Under the pieces are notes generated by a model. The model saw nothing but the letters and a program-made list of their open reading frames with translations. It had not been told where the DNA came from and did no database searches. The position numbers and the translations under genes were made by a program. A stretch of 64,000 nt of DNA from DASUCS01 sp041166385 (lineage in GTDB: Bacteria; Actinomycetota; Acidimicrobiia; Acidimicrobiales; JACDCH01). Location: NCBI GenBank assembly GCA_041166385.1, contig JBEEFW010000078.1, positions 24,420 through 88,419 on the forward strand, written 5' to 3'. Positions 1 to 8,700 of this stretch are shown here, in pieces; position 1 is the first letter of the stretch; each line of letters opens with the position of its first letter.

Positions 1-1
1 G

Positions 2-1795
2 TCGTCCGGAAACCTGTATTGCACTGGTGACCCCGATCGCGCGCCCGTGCGGTGCGCGGGAAACGCGGCGTACGCGCACAGCGGATCGGAAACCGCGTTC
101 GCGGTGTTGACCGCGCTCGCGTCAGGCCGGCGCCCGGTCGACGTCGATGTGTCGATGCAAGAGGTCGTGCTCGTCGCCAACATGGGCGCCGCCGGTCGGT
201 TCTTCCGGGGCGGGAATCGGGGCCGGCGGCTCGGCGCCAACATCGGTCGCACGCGCGAGATCTGGCCGACGAAGGACGGGTGGGTGTCCTGCGGACTCCG
301 GGGAGGCAAGGCGCGCATCGCCACGCTCGAGACGCTGGCCCGTTTGGTCGGTGAGCCCGCGTTGCTGTCACGTGACTGGACGGCGTGGGACACGACCACA
401 GCGTCCGACGAGGAGCTCGCCGAGGTCGAGGGGTACGTCGGCGAGTGGTTCGCACGGCACACGACTGCGGAGCTCTACGACATCGCCTGCGAGACGAACA
501 TCATGCTGGCCCCGGTCAACTCGCCGCGGGAGCTGTACGCGAGCGCACAGCTCGCCGCCCGCGACTTCTTTGACGCCGACGGCGTCCCCCAGAAGTGGGC
601 CCATTTCCACGTCAACCATCTCGAAATTGCGTCGCCCAGCCCCTCATACGGTGGTCAATCAACGCAAGAACGAGATGGGGATGGGAACGGGGCGTGGGCC
701 GGCACTCGCATTTTGGAGTTCGGGGCGGGCGCGGCGGGGCCGATCGCGACGCGGTACTTCGCCGAGCATGGCGCGACGGTGTTGCGCGTCGAGTCCGCCT
801 CGCGGCCGGACTTCCTCCGTGTCGGGCAGTACGCCGACATGTTCGATGCGCTGAACTGCGGCAAGCGGTCCGTCACGCTCAACTTGAAGCACCCCGACGG
901 GCACGCGCTCGCGAAGCGGCTCATCGTCGAGTGGGCCGACGCCGTCGCCGAGAACTTCGCACCCCGGGCGATGCGTGGGCTCGGTCTGTCCTACGACGAT
1001 CTCGTCGCCGACAAGCCCGATCTCGTGATGATCAGCGCGTGCCTCAATGGCCAGACCGGTCCGCACCGCGACTATCCCGGCTTCGGCGGACAAGGCGCGG
1101 CGCTCTCGGGGTTCAACTACCTCACCGGCTGGCCGGACCGCGAACCGATCGGTCCGTTCGGCACGATCACCGACTCGCTCGCACCGCGCTTCGTCGCCAC
1201 GGCACTCGCAGCCGCGCTGCTACATCACCGCGCGACGGGCGACGGGGTGTACGTCGACTTGAGTCAGGTCGAGTGCGCGGCGTGGTCACTGTCCGACTGG
1301 CTGCTGGCCTACAGGCGCGACGGCGTGATCGGCGAGCGGCTCGGCAATGGGCACCCGACGGCCTTGCTCCACGGCCTGTTCCCGTGCACCGGCAAGGACC
1401 GATGGGTAGCGATCGCGTGTTGGACCGACGACGACGTTGCTCGACTGCGCGCGATCACCGGCGACGACCTCGAGACCTGGACCTCGACGCGCGACGCCCT
1501 CGATGTCGCGGCACAGCTGCAGGCAGCCGGCGTCGAAGCCGTCCCCGTGCAGGACTTCGCCGATGTCGATGTCGACCCGCAGGTCGCGCACCGCGAGCAC
1601 TTCATCGAGATGCCGCACCCGGAGTTCGGCCCCGGCAAGTACGAACGCAACGGCTTCCGGCTCTCGGGCCCACCGTCCCGCTACGGCCGCAGCGGGCCCA
1701 CGCTCGGCCAGGACAACGAGTGGGTGCTGAAGGATCTTCTCGGGCTGCCGACGGACGAGCGGGCCCGCTTGGAGCAGGACGGCGTCCTTTCCTGA
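2..1795 (+). CDS. CaiB/BaiF family III CoA-transferase, two-domain, 5' end missing
   Basis: The frame is open from base 2, so the gene begins upstream and about 597 codons remain. Family members transfer CoA between carboxylic acids in the cytoplasm through an Asp-bound anhydride. The first ~200 residues are the tail of one CaiB-like domain. A second, complete domain starts near base 690; it carries NLKHPDGHALAKRL near base 880 and GPFGTITDSLAP near base 1150, whose Asp is the expected catalytic residue. Complete tandem relatives are about 800 residues. The stop codon lies inside the operator palindrome 1791-1808, so this gene sits upstream of that site. The substrate cannot be read from the sequence; the acyl-CoA neighbours suggest acid or lipid catabolism. 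Confidence 0.92.
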   Translation, partial: SSGNLYCTGDPDRAPVRCAGNAAYAHSGSETAFAVLTALASGRRPVDVDVSMQEVVLVANMGAAGRFFRGGNRGRRLGANIGRTREIWPTKDGWVSCGLRGGKARIATLETLARLVGEPALLSRDWTAWDTTTASDEELAEVEGYVGEWFARHTTAELYDIACETNIMLAPVNSPRELYASAQLAARDFFDADGVPQKWAHFHVNHLEIASPSPSYGGQSTQERDGDGNGAWAGTRILEFGAGAAGPIATRYFAEHGATVLRVESASRPDFLRVGQYADMFDALNCGKRSVTLNLKHPDGHALAKRLIVEWADAVAENFAPRAMRGLGLSYDDLVADKPDLVMISACLNGQTGPHRDYPGFGGQGAALSGFNYLTGWPDREPIGPFGTITDSLAPRFVATALAAALLHHRATGDGVYVDLSQVECAAWSLSDWLLAYRRDGVIGERLGNGHPTALLHGLFPCTGKDRWVAIACWTDDDVARLRAITGDDLETWTSTRDALDVAAQLQAAGVEAVPVQDFADVDVDPQVAHREHFIEMPHPEFGPGKYERNGFRLSGPPSRYGRSGPTLGQDNEWVLKDLLGLPTDERARLEQDGVLS

Positions 1796-1808
1796 CACGC
1801 GTGTCAGG
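1791..1808. promoter_or_regulatory. Palindromic operator, site 1 (perfect)
   Basis: CCTGACACGCGTGTCAGG is a perfect 18-bp palindrome. It overlaps the stop codon of the CoA-transferase and lies 19 bp before the GTG of the amidohydrolase. The same sequence recurs exactly at 40901-40918 and with small changes at five other gaps in the window. A TetR-type repressor site is inferred. Confidence 0.8.
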
Positions 1809-1827
1809 TTCGCCCTACGATTGCGCC

Positions 1828-3054
1828 GTGGAGCTCCCCAAGATCATCAGCGTCGACGACCATGTCGTCGAGCCGCCTCACGTGTGGCAGACGTGGCTGC
1901 CTGAGAAGCACCGCGAGCGGGGCCCGAAGGTCGTCCGCAAGCGTTGGGGCGGGTTCAAGCTCAAGGGCGGCGGCAAGTACGAGATGGACGAGGACCCCGA
2001 CGGCCAGTGGGGCGACGCGTGGGTCTACGACGACGAGCTGATCTACGTACACAAGCGCCACGTCGCCATCCCGCAATCGGCCGTGATCGAGAACGGCGAC
2101 GAGCTCTCGCTCGATCGAACGCAGCTCCAGATGACCGCGCTCACCTACGACGACATGATCCCGGGTTGCTGGGACCGCGACGCTCGCATCGCCGACATGG
2201 CTCTCAACTGGGTCGACGGGTCGCTGCCCTTCCCGACGTTCCCGCGCTTTTGCGGCCAGACGTTCCACGAGAACGAGGACCGCGAGCTCGGGCTTGCGTG
2301 TGTCCAGGCGTACAACGACTGGATGGTCGACGAGTGGTGCGGTCCGTCGGGCGGCGCCAACATCCCCCTCTGCATCATTCCGTTGTGGGATCCGCAGCTC
2401 GCGGCCCAGGAGGTGGAGCGCAACGCCGATCGCGGGGTCCGCGCCGTGTGCTTCAGCGAGCTGCCGACCCGTCTCAAGCTGCCGAGCATCCACTCGGGCT
2501 ACTGGGATCCGGTGTGGCAGGTGTGCAACGACACCGGCACCACCGTGTGCATGCACGTTGGTTCGTCATCGAGCAATCCCGCGGCCGGGCCTGACTCTCC
2601 CGCCGCGGTCGGCGTGACGTTGTCGTTCAACAACTCGTTCGCGTCGATGACCGACTGGCTCTTCTCCGGCAAGCTCATTCAGTTCCCGAAGCTGAAGCTC
2701 GCGTACAGCGAGGGCCAGATCGGATGGATCCCCTACGTGCTCGAGCGGGCCGACGCGGTCTGGGCGCACCATGACGGCTGGCAGCACACGCGCAAGAAGA
2801 TCCCCGAGCCGCCGTCGACCTACTACTACGGGCGCATCTACGGCTGCTTCACCGCCGACCGCCATGGGCTCAAGAACCTCGACGAAGTCGGTCCCGACAA
2901 CATCTGCTTCGAGACCGACTACCCGCACACCGACACGACCTGGCCCGAGACGAAGTCCTACGTCGAGAAGATGCTCGCCGGCTACGACGAGGAAACGGCC
3001 TACAAGGTGCTGCGCGGCAACGCCATCAAGATGCTGGAGCTCGACCGCACCTGA
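1828..3054 (+). CDS. Amidohydrolase family 2 (ACMSD-like metal-dependent hydrolase)
   Basis: A 408-residue TIM-barrel hydrolase of the amidohydrolase-2 family, which hydrolyses or decarboxylates small acids using a metal held by His and Asp. The N-terminal strand reads ISVDDHVVEPP, a variant of the DxH metal motif. A central CMHVGSSSS supplies another His, and FETDYPHTD near the C-terminus supplies the catalytic Asp. GTG at 1828 is chosen because it begins the first conserved strand and leaves operator site 1 just upstream; longer extensions run back through the previous gene in another frame. Similar proteins are common in actinobacterial acyl-CoA clusters. The substrate is unknown. Confidence 0.88.
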   Translation: MELPKIISVDDHVVEPPHVWQTWLPEKHRERGPKVVRKRWGGFKLKGGGKYEMDEDPDGQWGDAWVYDDELIYVHKRHVAIPQSAVIENGDELSLDRTQLQMTALTYDDMIPGCWDRDARIADMALNWVDGSLPFPTFPRFCGQTFHENEDRELGLACVQAYNDWMVDEWCGPSGGANIPLCIIPLWDPQLAAQEVERNADRGVRAVCFSELPTRLKLPSIHSGYWDPVWQVCNDTGTTVCMHVGSSSSNPAAGPDSPAAVGVTLSFNNSFASMTDWLFSGKLIQFPKLKLAYSEGQIGWIPYVLERADAVWAHHDGWQHTRKKIPEPPSTYYYGRIYGCFTADRHGLKNLDEVGPDNICFETDYPHTDTTWPETKSYVEKMLAGYDEETAYKVLRGNAIKMLELDRT

Positions 3055-3061
3055 GTTTCAA

Positions 3062-3111
3062 CGTTCTGGCGTCACCTACTTCGGTATTTCGCTGTGGTTG
3101 ACGCCAGAACG
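3062..3111. terminator. Hairpin between convergent genes, 13-bp perfect stem
   Basis: CGTTCTGGCGTCA (3062-3074) and its exact reverse complement TGACGCCAGAACG (3099-3111) enclose a 24-base loop. It starts 7 bases after the amidohydrolase stop and ends 6 bases before the SDR stop on the other strand, so it could end transcription from both sides. There is no clear T-run. Confidence 0.6.
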
Positions 3112-3117
3112 AAGAAG

Positions 3118-3894
3118 TCAGGCGGGCATCGAGCCGCCGCCGTCGACGCAGAGGACCTGTCCGGTCACGAACTTGGCATCGTCGGAGGCGAAGAACACTG
3201 CAGTGCCGGCGATGTCCTCCGGCTCGAGCGAGGTCTTCATGGCGGTCATCATCGTGACCATCGGCAGGAACTCTGCCGGCACCTGCTTCTTGGTCGCCTC
3301 GGTCATCGTCAGACCAGGTGCGATGCAGTTGACGGTGATGTTGTATTGGCCGAGTTGCGCGGCGAGGAACTTCGTGAGCCCGATGACACCCCACTTCGTC
3401 ATCGAGTAGCTGAACGAGCCGACCTCGGTGAACTCGGGCGGCGACGGGATCATGTACATGTACGCAGCACCCGACGACTGGTTGACGATGCGCCCGTACT
3501 TCTGCGCGGCCATCGCCGGAGCACAGGCCCGTGCCATCAACCACGAGCCGTGCAGGTTCACCGAGTACACCTTCTGCAGGTACTCGTAGCTGTTGTCGTA
3601 GTTGTCGATGTCGTAGAAGAGCGCGGCGTTGTTCAACAGGATGTCGATCTTGCCGAAGCGATCCACGGTTGCCGCCGCGCAGTCGAGTCCCGACTGCTCG
3701 TTCGAGATGTCGGTCTGCACGAACATCGAGTCGCCGAGTCCGTCGAGCTCCTTCATCGCCAGCTCGGCGCGGTCCGGGTTTATCTCGGCGACGACGACCT
3801 TGGCGCCCTCGGCCAAGAACCGTTTGGCGTAGGCGAGCCCGATCCCCTGGCCCGCTCCGGTGATGACCGCAACTCGATCTTGAAGCCTCCCCAC
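3118..3894 (-). CDS. Short-chain dehydrogenase/reductase (classical SDR)
   Basis: A 258-residue classical SDR using NAD(P) to oxidise an alcohol or reduce a ketone in the cytoplasm. It shows the cofactor motif GAGQGIG near residue 14, NNAA near 91, a catalytic Ser in QSSGAA, and the YSMTK active-site pair. It ends in VTGQVLCVDGG, the usual SDR tail. It lies 10 bases downstream of the MaoC-like gene on the same strand, so the two form an operon whose promoter carries operator site 2. A dehydratase plus an SDR suggests two steps of a beta-oxidation-like route. The substrate is not defined by sequence. Confidence 0.92.
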   Translation of the reverse strand: MGRLQDRVAVITGAGQGIGLAYAKRFLAEGAKVVVAEINPDRAELAMKELDGLGDSMFVQTDISNEQSGLDCAAATVDRFGKIDILLNNAALFYDIDNYDNSYEYLQKVYSVNLHGSWLMARACAPAMAAQKYGRIVNQSSGAAYMYMIPSPPEFTEVGSFSYSMTKWGVIGLTKFLAAQLGQYNITVNCIAPGLTMTEATKKQVPAEFLPMVTMMTAMKTSLEPEDIAGTAVFFASDDAKFVTGQVLCVDGGGSMPA

Positions 3895-3904
3895 CCGAGC
3901 GTCC

Positions 3905-4402
3905 TCAGCCCCGGTGGATCAGGTTCATGCGAGCGGTCAACACCAGCTCGCCGGCTTGATTGCGGTACTCGTTCTCCGTGACGAGGAAGGTCATCGTCTT
4001 GTCGCCCGCCGGCTTCTCGTACAGGTCGACGACCTTGCCCTCGCTCTTGATCTGGTCGCCCACGACGATCGGCTGGTGGTACGTGAACTCCTGCTCGCCG
4101 TGCAGGACGATGCCGCCGTTGGCCATCAGCTTCCCGATGACCTCCATCGTCGGATTGCGTCCGGGGTTGGCGTCGGCCGGCTGGTCTTCCGGGTACGCGC
4201 CCCAGAACGTGGCGCCCGAGAAGAAGTACGTCGGCGGAACAGGGATGTCGTCGAAGCCGGCCGCGGTCGCGGCGTCGCGCCGGCGGTAGATCGGATTGGT
4301 GTCGGTCACCGACGCGGCGAACTGCGTGATCGGTCCGCGCTCGATCGCGATCGTCGCCTTGCCGGTTGGCATCCCGACGACCTCTTCCTTCGTAACGCCC
4401 AT
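3905..4402 (-). CDS. MaoC-like dehydratase (FAS1-type N-terminal hotdog)
   Basis: A 165-residue single-hotdog protein of the MaoC/FAS1-dehydratase type, which adds or removes water on enoyl thioesters. Recognisable features are the N-terminal GPITQFAASVTDTNPIYR, then IPVPPTYFF, and EFTYHQPIVVGDQI in the second half. The ATG at 4402 is preferred over one 24 bases upstream because alignment to relatives starts at GVTKEEVVG. These proteins often work as heterodimers or as dehydratases for bulky CoA esters such as steroid side chains. It is first in an operon with the SDR at 3118-3894, and operator site 2 is 27 bp upstream. Confidence 0.85.
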   Translation of the reverse strand: MGVTKEEVVGMPTGKATIAIERGPITQFAASVTDTNPIYRRRDAATAAGFDDIPVPPTYFFSGATFWGAYPEDQPADANPGRNPTMEVIGKLMANGGIVLHGEQEFTYHQPIVVGDQIKSEGKVVDLYEKPAGDKTMTFLVTENEYRNQAGELVLTARMNLIHRG

Positions 4403-4429
4403 CTGACAGCCCCCTGGCGATCTCACTAA

Positions 4430-4447
4430 CCTGACACGGCTGTCAGG
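4430..4447. promoter_or_regulatory. Palindromic operator, site 2
   Basis: CCTGACACGGCTGTCAGG has perfect 7-bp arms (CCTGACA/TGTCAGG) around a 4-bp centre. It sits in the divergent gap between the MaoC-like gene (27 bp away, minus) and the SDR at 4492 (44 bp away, plus), and so could control both operons. Confidence 0.78.
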
Positions 4448-4491
4448 TACGACAGGCGAGATTCAAGCACAACGATCGCGGAGGTACATCA

Positions 4492-5415
4492 GTGGGGCTG
4501 CTCGATGGGAAGGTGGCGATCGTCACCGGCGCGGGGCGAGGCGTGGGGCGAGGCGAGGCGTTGGAGCTCGCGGAGCAAGGGGCCAAGGTCGTCGTCAACG
4601 ACCTCGGTGGATCGCACACCGGTGAGGGCGCCGACAAGTCGCCCGCCGACGAGGTCGTCGAGATCATCAAGCAGCGCGGCGGTGAGGCCGTGTCGAACTA
4701 CGACGACATCAGCAGCTGGGGCGGCGCCGAGAACCTGGTGAACTCGGCTCGCGACGCGTTCGGTGCGCTCGACATCGTCGTGAACAACGCCGGCATCCTG
4801 CGCGACAACTCGATCGTCAAGATGACCGAGCAGGAATTCGATTCGGTCATCAACGTGCACCTGAAGGGCACGTTCAACATGACGCACTTCGCCGGCATCT
4901 ACTGGCAGACCGAGTCGAAGGAAGGCCGCAAGCGCAACGCCGCCATCGTCAACACGGTGAGCTCGGCCGGCCTGCAAGGCAACCGCGGCCAGGGCAACTA
5001 CGGCGCGGCCAAGGCCGGCATCGCCGCCCTGACCACGATCACGGCGCTCGAGATGGGTCGCTTCGGCGTACGCGCTAATGCGATCGCCCCCGGCGGTGCC
5101 ACCCGCATGGTCGTGGCCGCCATGCCGAGCCTCACGCTCGTCGAAGCCGACGAGGCCGGCGAAGAGTTCAATCGCCTCAACCCAGGGAACTCCGCCCCGA
5201 TGGTGGCGTGGCTCGCGTCGGACGAAGCGCTGCACGTGACCGGTCAGGTCTTCCGCGCCGTCGGCGACTCCATCACGCACTACATCCCGTGGACGCTCGG
5301 CACCGACGTCACCACGCCGAAGGGCCCACGCAAATGGGATCCGGCCGAGATCGGCGACATCGTCAACGCCCAGATCTTCCGCTGCCGGCCTGGTGGCCTG
5401 CAGATGGGCGGGTAG
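4492..5415 (+). CDS. SDR of the multifunctional-enzyme-2 (3-hydroxyacyl-CoA dehydrogenase) type
   Basis: A 307-residue SDR resembling the dehydrogenase part of peroxisomal MFE-2, which oxidises (3R)-hydroxyacyl-CoA. Features are GAGRGVGRGEA near residue 13, the inserted segment VVNDLGGSHTGEG typical of this subgroup, NNAGILRD near 100, a Ser in TVSSAGLQG and the YGAAK active site. The family-specific C-terminal extension is present. The GTG at 4492 has a clear GGAGG at 4480-4484. Its stop codon directly abuts the thiolase-like gene's TTG, so the pair is co-transcribed and probably acts on the same CoA ester. Operator site 2 lies 44 bp upstream. Confidence 0.92.
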   Translation: MGLLDGKVAIVTGAGRGVGRGEALELAEQGAKVVVNDLGGSHTGEGADKSPADEVVEIIKQRGGEAVSNYDDISSWGGAENLVNSARDAFGALDIVVNNAGILRDNSIVKMTEQEFDSVINVHLKGTFNMTHFAGIYWQTESKEGRKRNAAIVNTVSSAGLQGNRGQGNYGAAKAGIAALTTITALEMGRFGVRANAIAPGGATRMVVAAMPSLTLVEADEAGEEFNRLNPGNSAPMVAWLASDEALHVTGQVFRAVGDSITHYIPWTLGTDVTTPKGPRKWDPAEIGDIVNAQIFRCRPGGLQMGG

Positions 5416-6567
5416 TTGCCCGGAACCAAGCGCGTCGCCATCGTCGGCGCGGCGTTGTCGGATTGCGGGCGCGTCGACACGAAGACACCGTTCGAGCTGC
5501 ATCAGCAGGCCGCGGCGCGCGCCCTCGCGGATGCGGGCCTGACGAAGGACGACGTCGACGGACTCGCATCGACAGGCATGGGATTGCTCGCGCCGATCGA
5601 GATCGGCGAGTACCTCGGACTGCGACCCAACTGGTGTGAGAGCACCGGGGTCGGCGGGGCCGCGTGGGAGTTCATGGCCGAGCACGCGGTCGAAGCCCTG
5701 CTCGCGGGGCACGTCGAAACGGTGCTCATCGTGTACGGCTCGACCACGCGCGCCGACCTCAAGGCGCGCCGCCGCTCCGCCAATCTGAGCTTTGGTGGCC
5801 GTGGGCCCACGCAGTTCGACGCGCCCTACGGGCACGCGCTGATCTCGAAGTACGCGATGGCCACGCGCCGCCACATGCACGAGTTCGGCACGACCGTCGA
5901 CCAGCTCGCGGAGATCGCGGTGTCGGCCCGCTACAACGCGCAGTTCAACCCCGACGCGTACTACCGCGAGCCCATCACTCGTGAGGACGTGCACAACTCG
6001 TCGATGATCGCCGACCCCTTGACGAAGCTCCACTGCTGCATCCGCAGCGATGGGGGTGGTGCCGTCGTCTTGACGACGGAGGAACGCGCCCGCGACTGCG
6101 CCAAGAAGCCGGTATGGGTGCTCGGGTCGGGCGAGGCCGCCAACATGACGACGTTGAGCGAGTGGGACGACTTCACGCAGTCTCCCGCGGTGCGGTCGGG
6201 CCAACAGGCCTTCGCACGCGCTGGGCTCACGCCCGCCGACGTCGATGTCTGCCAGCTCTATGACGCGTTCACGTCGATGGTGCTCATGACGCTCGAAGGT
6301 CTCGGATTCTGCGGCAAGGGCGAAGGCGGGCCGTTCGTCGAGGATGGCAAGCTCCGCGTCGGCGGCGCGCTTCCTACGAACACCGACGGTGGCGGGCTGT
6401 CCGCATGCCATCCGGGCATGCGCGGGATGTTCCTGATGGTCGAAGCGGTGAAGCAGCTGCGGGGTGAGTGCGGCGAGCGCCAGGTGGCCGACGCGAAGAT
6501 CGCGTGTGCCAGCGGAACAGGTGGGTGGTTCAGCTCCGCTTCGACGCTGTTGCTCGGCGTCGAGTAG
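5416..6567 (+). CDS. SCP-2-type thiolase-like protein lacking the nucleophilic Cys
   Basis: A 383-residue thiolase-fold protein of the lipid-transfer/SCP-2 group. The N-terminal half reads CESTGVGGAAWEF where active thiolases have their nucleophilic Cys, and no Cys is at that point. The C-terminal half keeps LYDAFTSMVLMTLEGLGFC and a GLSACHPGMRG loop. This pattern is known from steroid side-chain retro-aldolases such as Ltp2, which normally need a DUF35 partner; none is visible here. The TTG start at 5416 immediately follows the SDR stop. Role in C-C bond cleavage is inferred; a simple thiolase cannot be excluded. Its last 38 bases overlap the convergent TetR gene. Confidence 0.88.
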   Translation: MPGTKRVAIVGAALSDCGRVDTKTPFELHQQAAARALADAGLTKDDVDGLASTGMGLLAPIEIGEYLGLRPNWCESTGVGGAAWEFMAEHAVEALLAGHVETVLIVYGSTTRADLKARRRSANLSFGGRGPTQFDAPYGHALISKYAMATRRHMHEFGTTVDQLAEIAVSARYNAQFNPDAYYREPITREDVHNSSMIADPLTKLHCCIRSDGGGAVVLTTEERARDCAKKPVWVLGSGEAANMTTLSEWDDFTQSPAVRSGQQAFARAGLTPADVDVCQLYDAFTSMVLMTLEGLGFCGKGEGGPFVEDGKLRVGGALPTNTDGGGLSACHPGMRGMFLMVEAVKQLRGECGERQVADAKIACASGTGGWFSSASTLLLGVE

Positions 6568-7282
6568 CTCCATGCCGCGTCGTGGCCGTGGCCGGTGCGC
6601 CGAACACTCCGCGGTGCAGCATCGTTGCAAGCGTGTCGACGATGGCCGCGTCGTCGAACCCGAGATCGCGCGACGACGTGAAGTACGCCAGCCGCTCGAC
6701 CATCGCCAGCATCGCCGCGGTCGCCGCCTGCGGGTCGCGGAGGTGCTGCGGATCGGCTTCGTCGAGGCGCGAGCGCAGGTTCGTGTTGATTGCCGCGAAC
6801 GCCTTGATGCCGACGCGCAAGAGCTCACGGTCGACGACCTGATCCTCCATCCACGCGCGGATCACCGCGCCGTAACGGCGGTAGGTGTCGAGGAACTGTG
6901 CGAGCCAGCGGGCGAGCTCGTCGCGGCCCGCGGCATCCGGGGTCACCGGGCCGAGCGTGGCGGCCAACGCCGTCATCTCGGCGGCGCACTCGCTGGCCAA
7001 CGCGCGGAACAGGTCTTCCTTGTTGGCGAAATAGAGGTAGAAGGTGCCGTGCGACATGTCGGCCACCCGAACGATGTCGTCGACGCGCGCCGCGTGGTAG
7101 CCGCGCTCGGTCAGCACGAGCAGTCCAGCGTCGAGCAGCTTCGCCATCGTTTGCTTGCCCTGCGTGCGCAGCTCGCGCTCGCTCGCTGGAGTGCCGGGCG
7201 TTCGTGCGGTGGTCGATGGAACTCGCCCACCGGAGGCCCTAGGCGAAGGCAGTGTCGAGTTCCATCGATCACTCTTGGTCAC
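6530..7282 (-). CDS. TetR family transcriptional regulator 1
   Basis: A 250-residue TetR-type repressor. The helix-turn-helix spans about residues 42-85 and contains ARVDDIVRVADMSHG followed by TFYLYFANKEDLFRAL, almost identical to the TetR at 38742-39389. The ligand domain contains the matching YRRYGAVIRAWMED segment, so the two are paralogues. The GTG at 7282 is the only start before the DNA-binding domain, which makes the gene overlap the start of the divergent acyl-CoA ligase by up to 31 bp. It probably regulates its neighbours and, given its recognition helix, may bind the recurrent palindrome, although no copy lies in front of this gene. Confidence 0.9.
   Translation of the reverse strand: MTKSDRWNSTLPSPRASGGRVPSTTARTPGTPASERELRTQGKQTMAKLLDAGLLVLTERGYHAARVDDIVRVADMSHGTFYLYFANKEDLFRALASECAAEMTALAATLGPVTPDAAGRDELARWLAQFLDTYRRYGAVIRAWMEDQVVDRELLRVGIKAFAAINTNLRSRLDEADPQHLRDPQAATAAMLAMVERLAYFTSSRDLGFDDAAIVDTLATMLHRGVFGAPATATTRHGATRRRATASKRS
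7213..7268. promoter_or_regulatory. 13-bp inverted repeat over the TetR/ligase start region
   Basis: TCGATGGAACTCG (7213-7225) and its exact reverse complement CGAGTTCCATCGA (7256-7268) are separated by 30 bases. The repeat overlaps the 5' ends of the divergent TetR and ligase genes. It may be an operator pair or an RNA hairpin; it does not match the other palindrome family. Confidence 0.45.
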
Positions 7283-8700
7283 GGGACTACCTGATGCTCG
7301 GGCAAACGGCGAAGGAAGCGGCGGCGCGGTTCGGAGACACTACTGCCTACGTAGCGCCGGACGGATGGGAGCTGTCGTATCGCGACGTCGACCTCTTGGC
7401 CGATGAGGTCGCGGTCGGGCTGCTGCGTGCGGGTGTGACCGAGGGCGACGTGGTGGCGCTCATGATGCCGCAGATGCCGGAGTACTTCGTGGCGTACATC
7501 GCCGCGTCACGCATCGGCGCGATCACGGCCGGAGTCAACGCACGTCTGTCGGCGCCAGAGCAGGCCGCAGTGATCGCGACGGCGGGCGCCAAGATCGTGC
7601 TCGACAGCGCGAACGCGGTGCTCGACTTGTGTGTGTCAGAAGCGTCGCCGCCCGCGCTCACCGACGATCCCGAGCGCCCGGTCGCCATCGTGTTCACATC
7701 GGGCACGACCGGCACGCCCAAGGGCGCCGTCTTCGCCAATCGTCAGCTGTCGTTCATCACGCAGACCGACACCGGGGGCGCGTGGGGCGGTGGTGGCACG
7801 ACGTTCGCCGCAACGTCATTCGCCCACCTCGGGCCGATGACCAAGCTGCCGGGATCGCTCATGCGGGGAGGCACGACGTACGTCCTCGAGCGGTGGCGAG
7901 CGAAGGACGCGCTGCGCTTGATCGCCGAGCATCGAATGTCGAGCATCGGCGGCATCCCGACGCAGGTCGCGCTCATGCTGCAGGAGCCGGACTTCGACTC
8001 GTACGACCTCTCGTCGGTGAAGGCGATCGTGCTCGGCGGCGGTCCGGCAACGCCGGCGTTGATCCGTGAGGCGCGCGAGCGTTTCGGTGCCGCCGTCGCG
8101 ATCCGCTACTCGTGCACCGAGGCCGGCATCGGCATCGGCACGGCGTTCGACGGCCCGTTGGAGGATGCTGAGGTGTCGGTCGGCCGGCCGCATGCCGGGG
8201 TCGACCTCGAGTTGCGCGACATCGACGGCGACGTGGGCGAGGTGTGCCTGCGCTCCCCTGCCGTGATGGCCGGCTACTGGCGGGCACCCGAGCTGACCGC
8301 CGCCGCGATCACGCCCGATGGGTTCGTCCGCACGGGCGATCTCGGGTGGATCGACGACGCCGGCCGGCTGCATCTCGTGGGGCGATCCAAGGAGATGTAC
8401 GTGCGGGGCGGCTACAACGTCTACCCAATGGAGGTCGAAGGCGTGCTGGCTGCGCATCCCGCTGTCGCCGATGTCGCGATCGCGCCGCGCCCAGACGACG
8501 TGATGGGCGAGGTCGGCGTCGCCGTGATCGTGCCGCGCGAGGGTGCGGCCGCGCCGACGGTGGACGAACTGCGCGCCTTCGCCGAAAATCGCCTGGCGCG
8601 GTACAAGCTGCCGGAGGACGTGCTCGTCGTCGACGCGCTCCCCCTCACCGCGATGGAGAAGCTCGACCGGCGCGCACTGGCCACGATGGTGACTCGCTGA
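7252..8700 (+). CDS. Acyl-CoA ligase (AMP-forming)
   Basis: A 482-residue adenylate-forming ligase that activates a carboxylic acid with ATP and CoA. The phosphate loop is VFTSGTTGTPKG near residue 147. The C-terminal domain has GYWRAPELT, TPDGFVRTGDLGWID, GRSKEMYVRGGYNVYP and the lysine of MEKLDRRAL. At 482 residues it is slightly short for the family because the region before the phosphate loop is compact. GTG 7252 is the earliest start; ATG 7291 would remove the overlap with the TetR gene. It shares one base with the following acyl-CoA dehydrogenase, so activation and alpha,beta-oxidation are coupled in one transcript. The acid is unknown. Confidence 0.9.
   Translation: MSSSIDHSWSRDYLMLGQTAKEAAARFGDTTAYVAPDGWELSYRDVDLLADEVAVGLLRAGVTEGDVVALMMPQMPEYFVAYIAASRIGAITAGVNARLSAPEQAAVIATAGAKIVLDSANAVLDLCVSEASPPALTDDPERPVAIVFTSGTTGTPKGAVFANRQLSFITQTDTGGAWGGGGTTFAATSFAHLGPMTKLPGSLMRGGTTYVLERWRAKDALRLIAEHRMSSIGGIPTQVALMLQEPDFDSYDLSSVKAIVLGGGPATPALIREARERFGAAVAIRYSCTEAGIGIGTAFDGPLEDAEVSVGRPHAGVDLELRDIDGDVGEVCLRSPAVMAGYWRAPELTAAAITPDGFVRTGDLGWIDDAGRLHLVGRSKEMYVRGGYNVYPMEVEGVLAAHPAVADVAIAPRPDDVMGEVGVAVIVPREGAAAPTVDELRAFAENRLARYKLPEDVLVVDALPLTAMEKLDRRALATMVTR

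Noticed and set aside
595..1827. Long N-terminal extension of the amidohydrolase frame
   Set aside because: The extension is Arg-rich, overlaps the CoA-transferase in another frame and lacks family similarity; homology begins at the GTG at 1828.
4489..6828. A 779-codon open frame on the minus strand across the SDR, thiolase and TetR genes
   Set aside because: High-GC DNA gives long antisense frames. Its product is rich in Arg, His and Ala without domains, while the plus-strand frames carry clear SDR and thiolase motifs.
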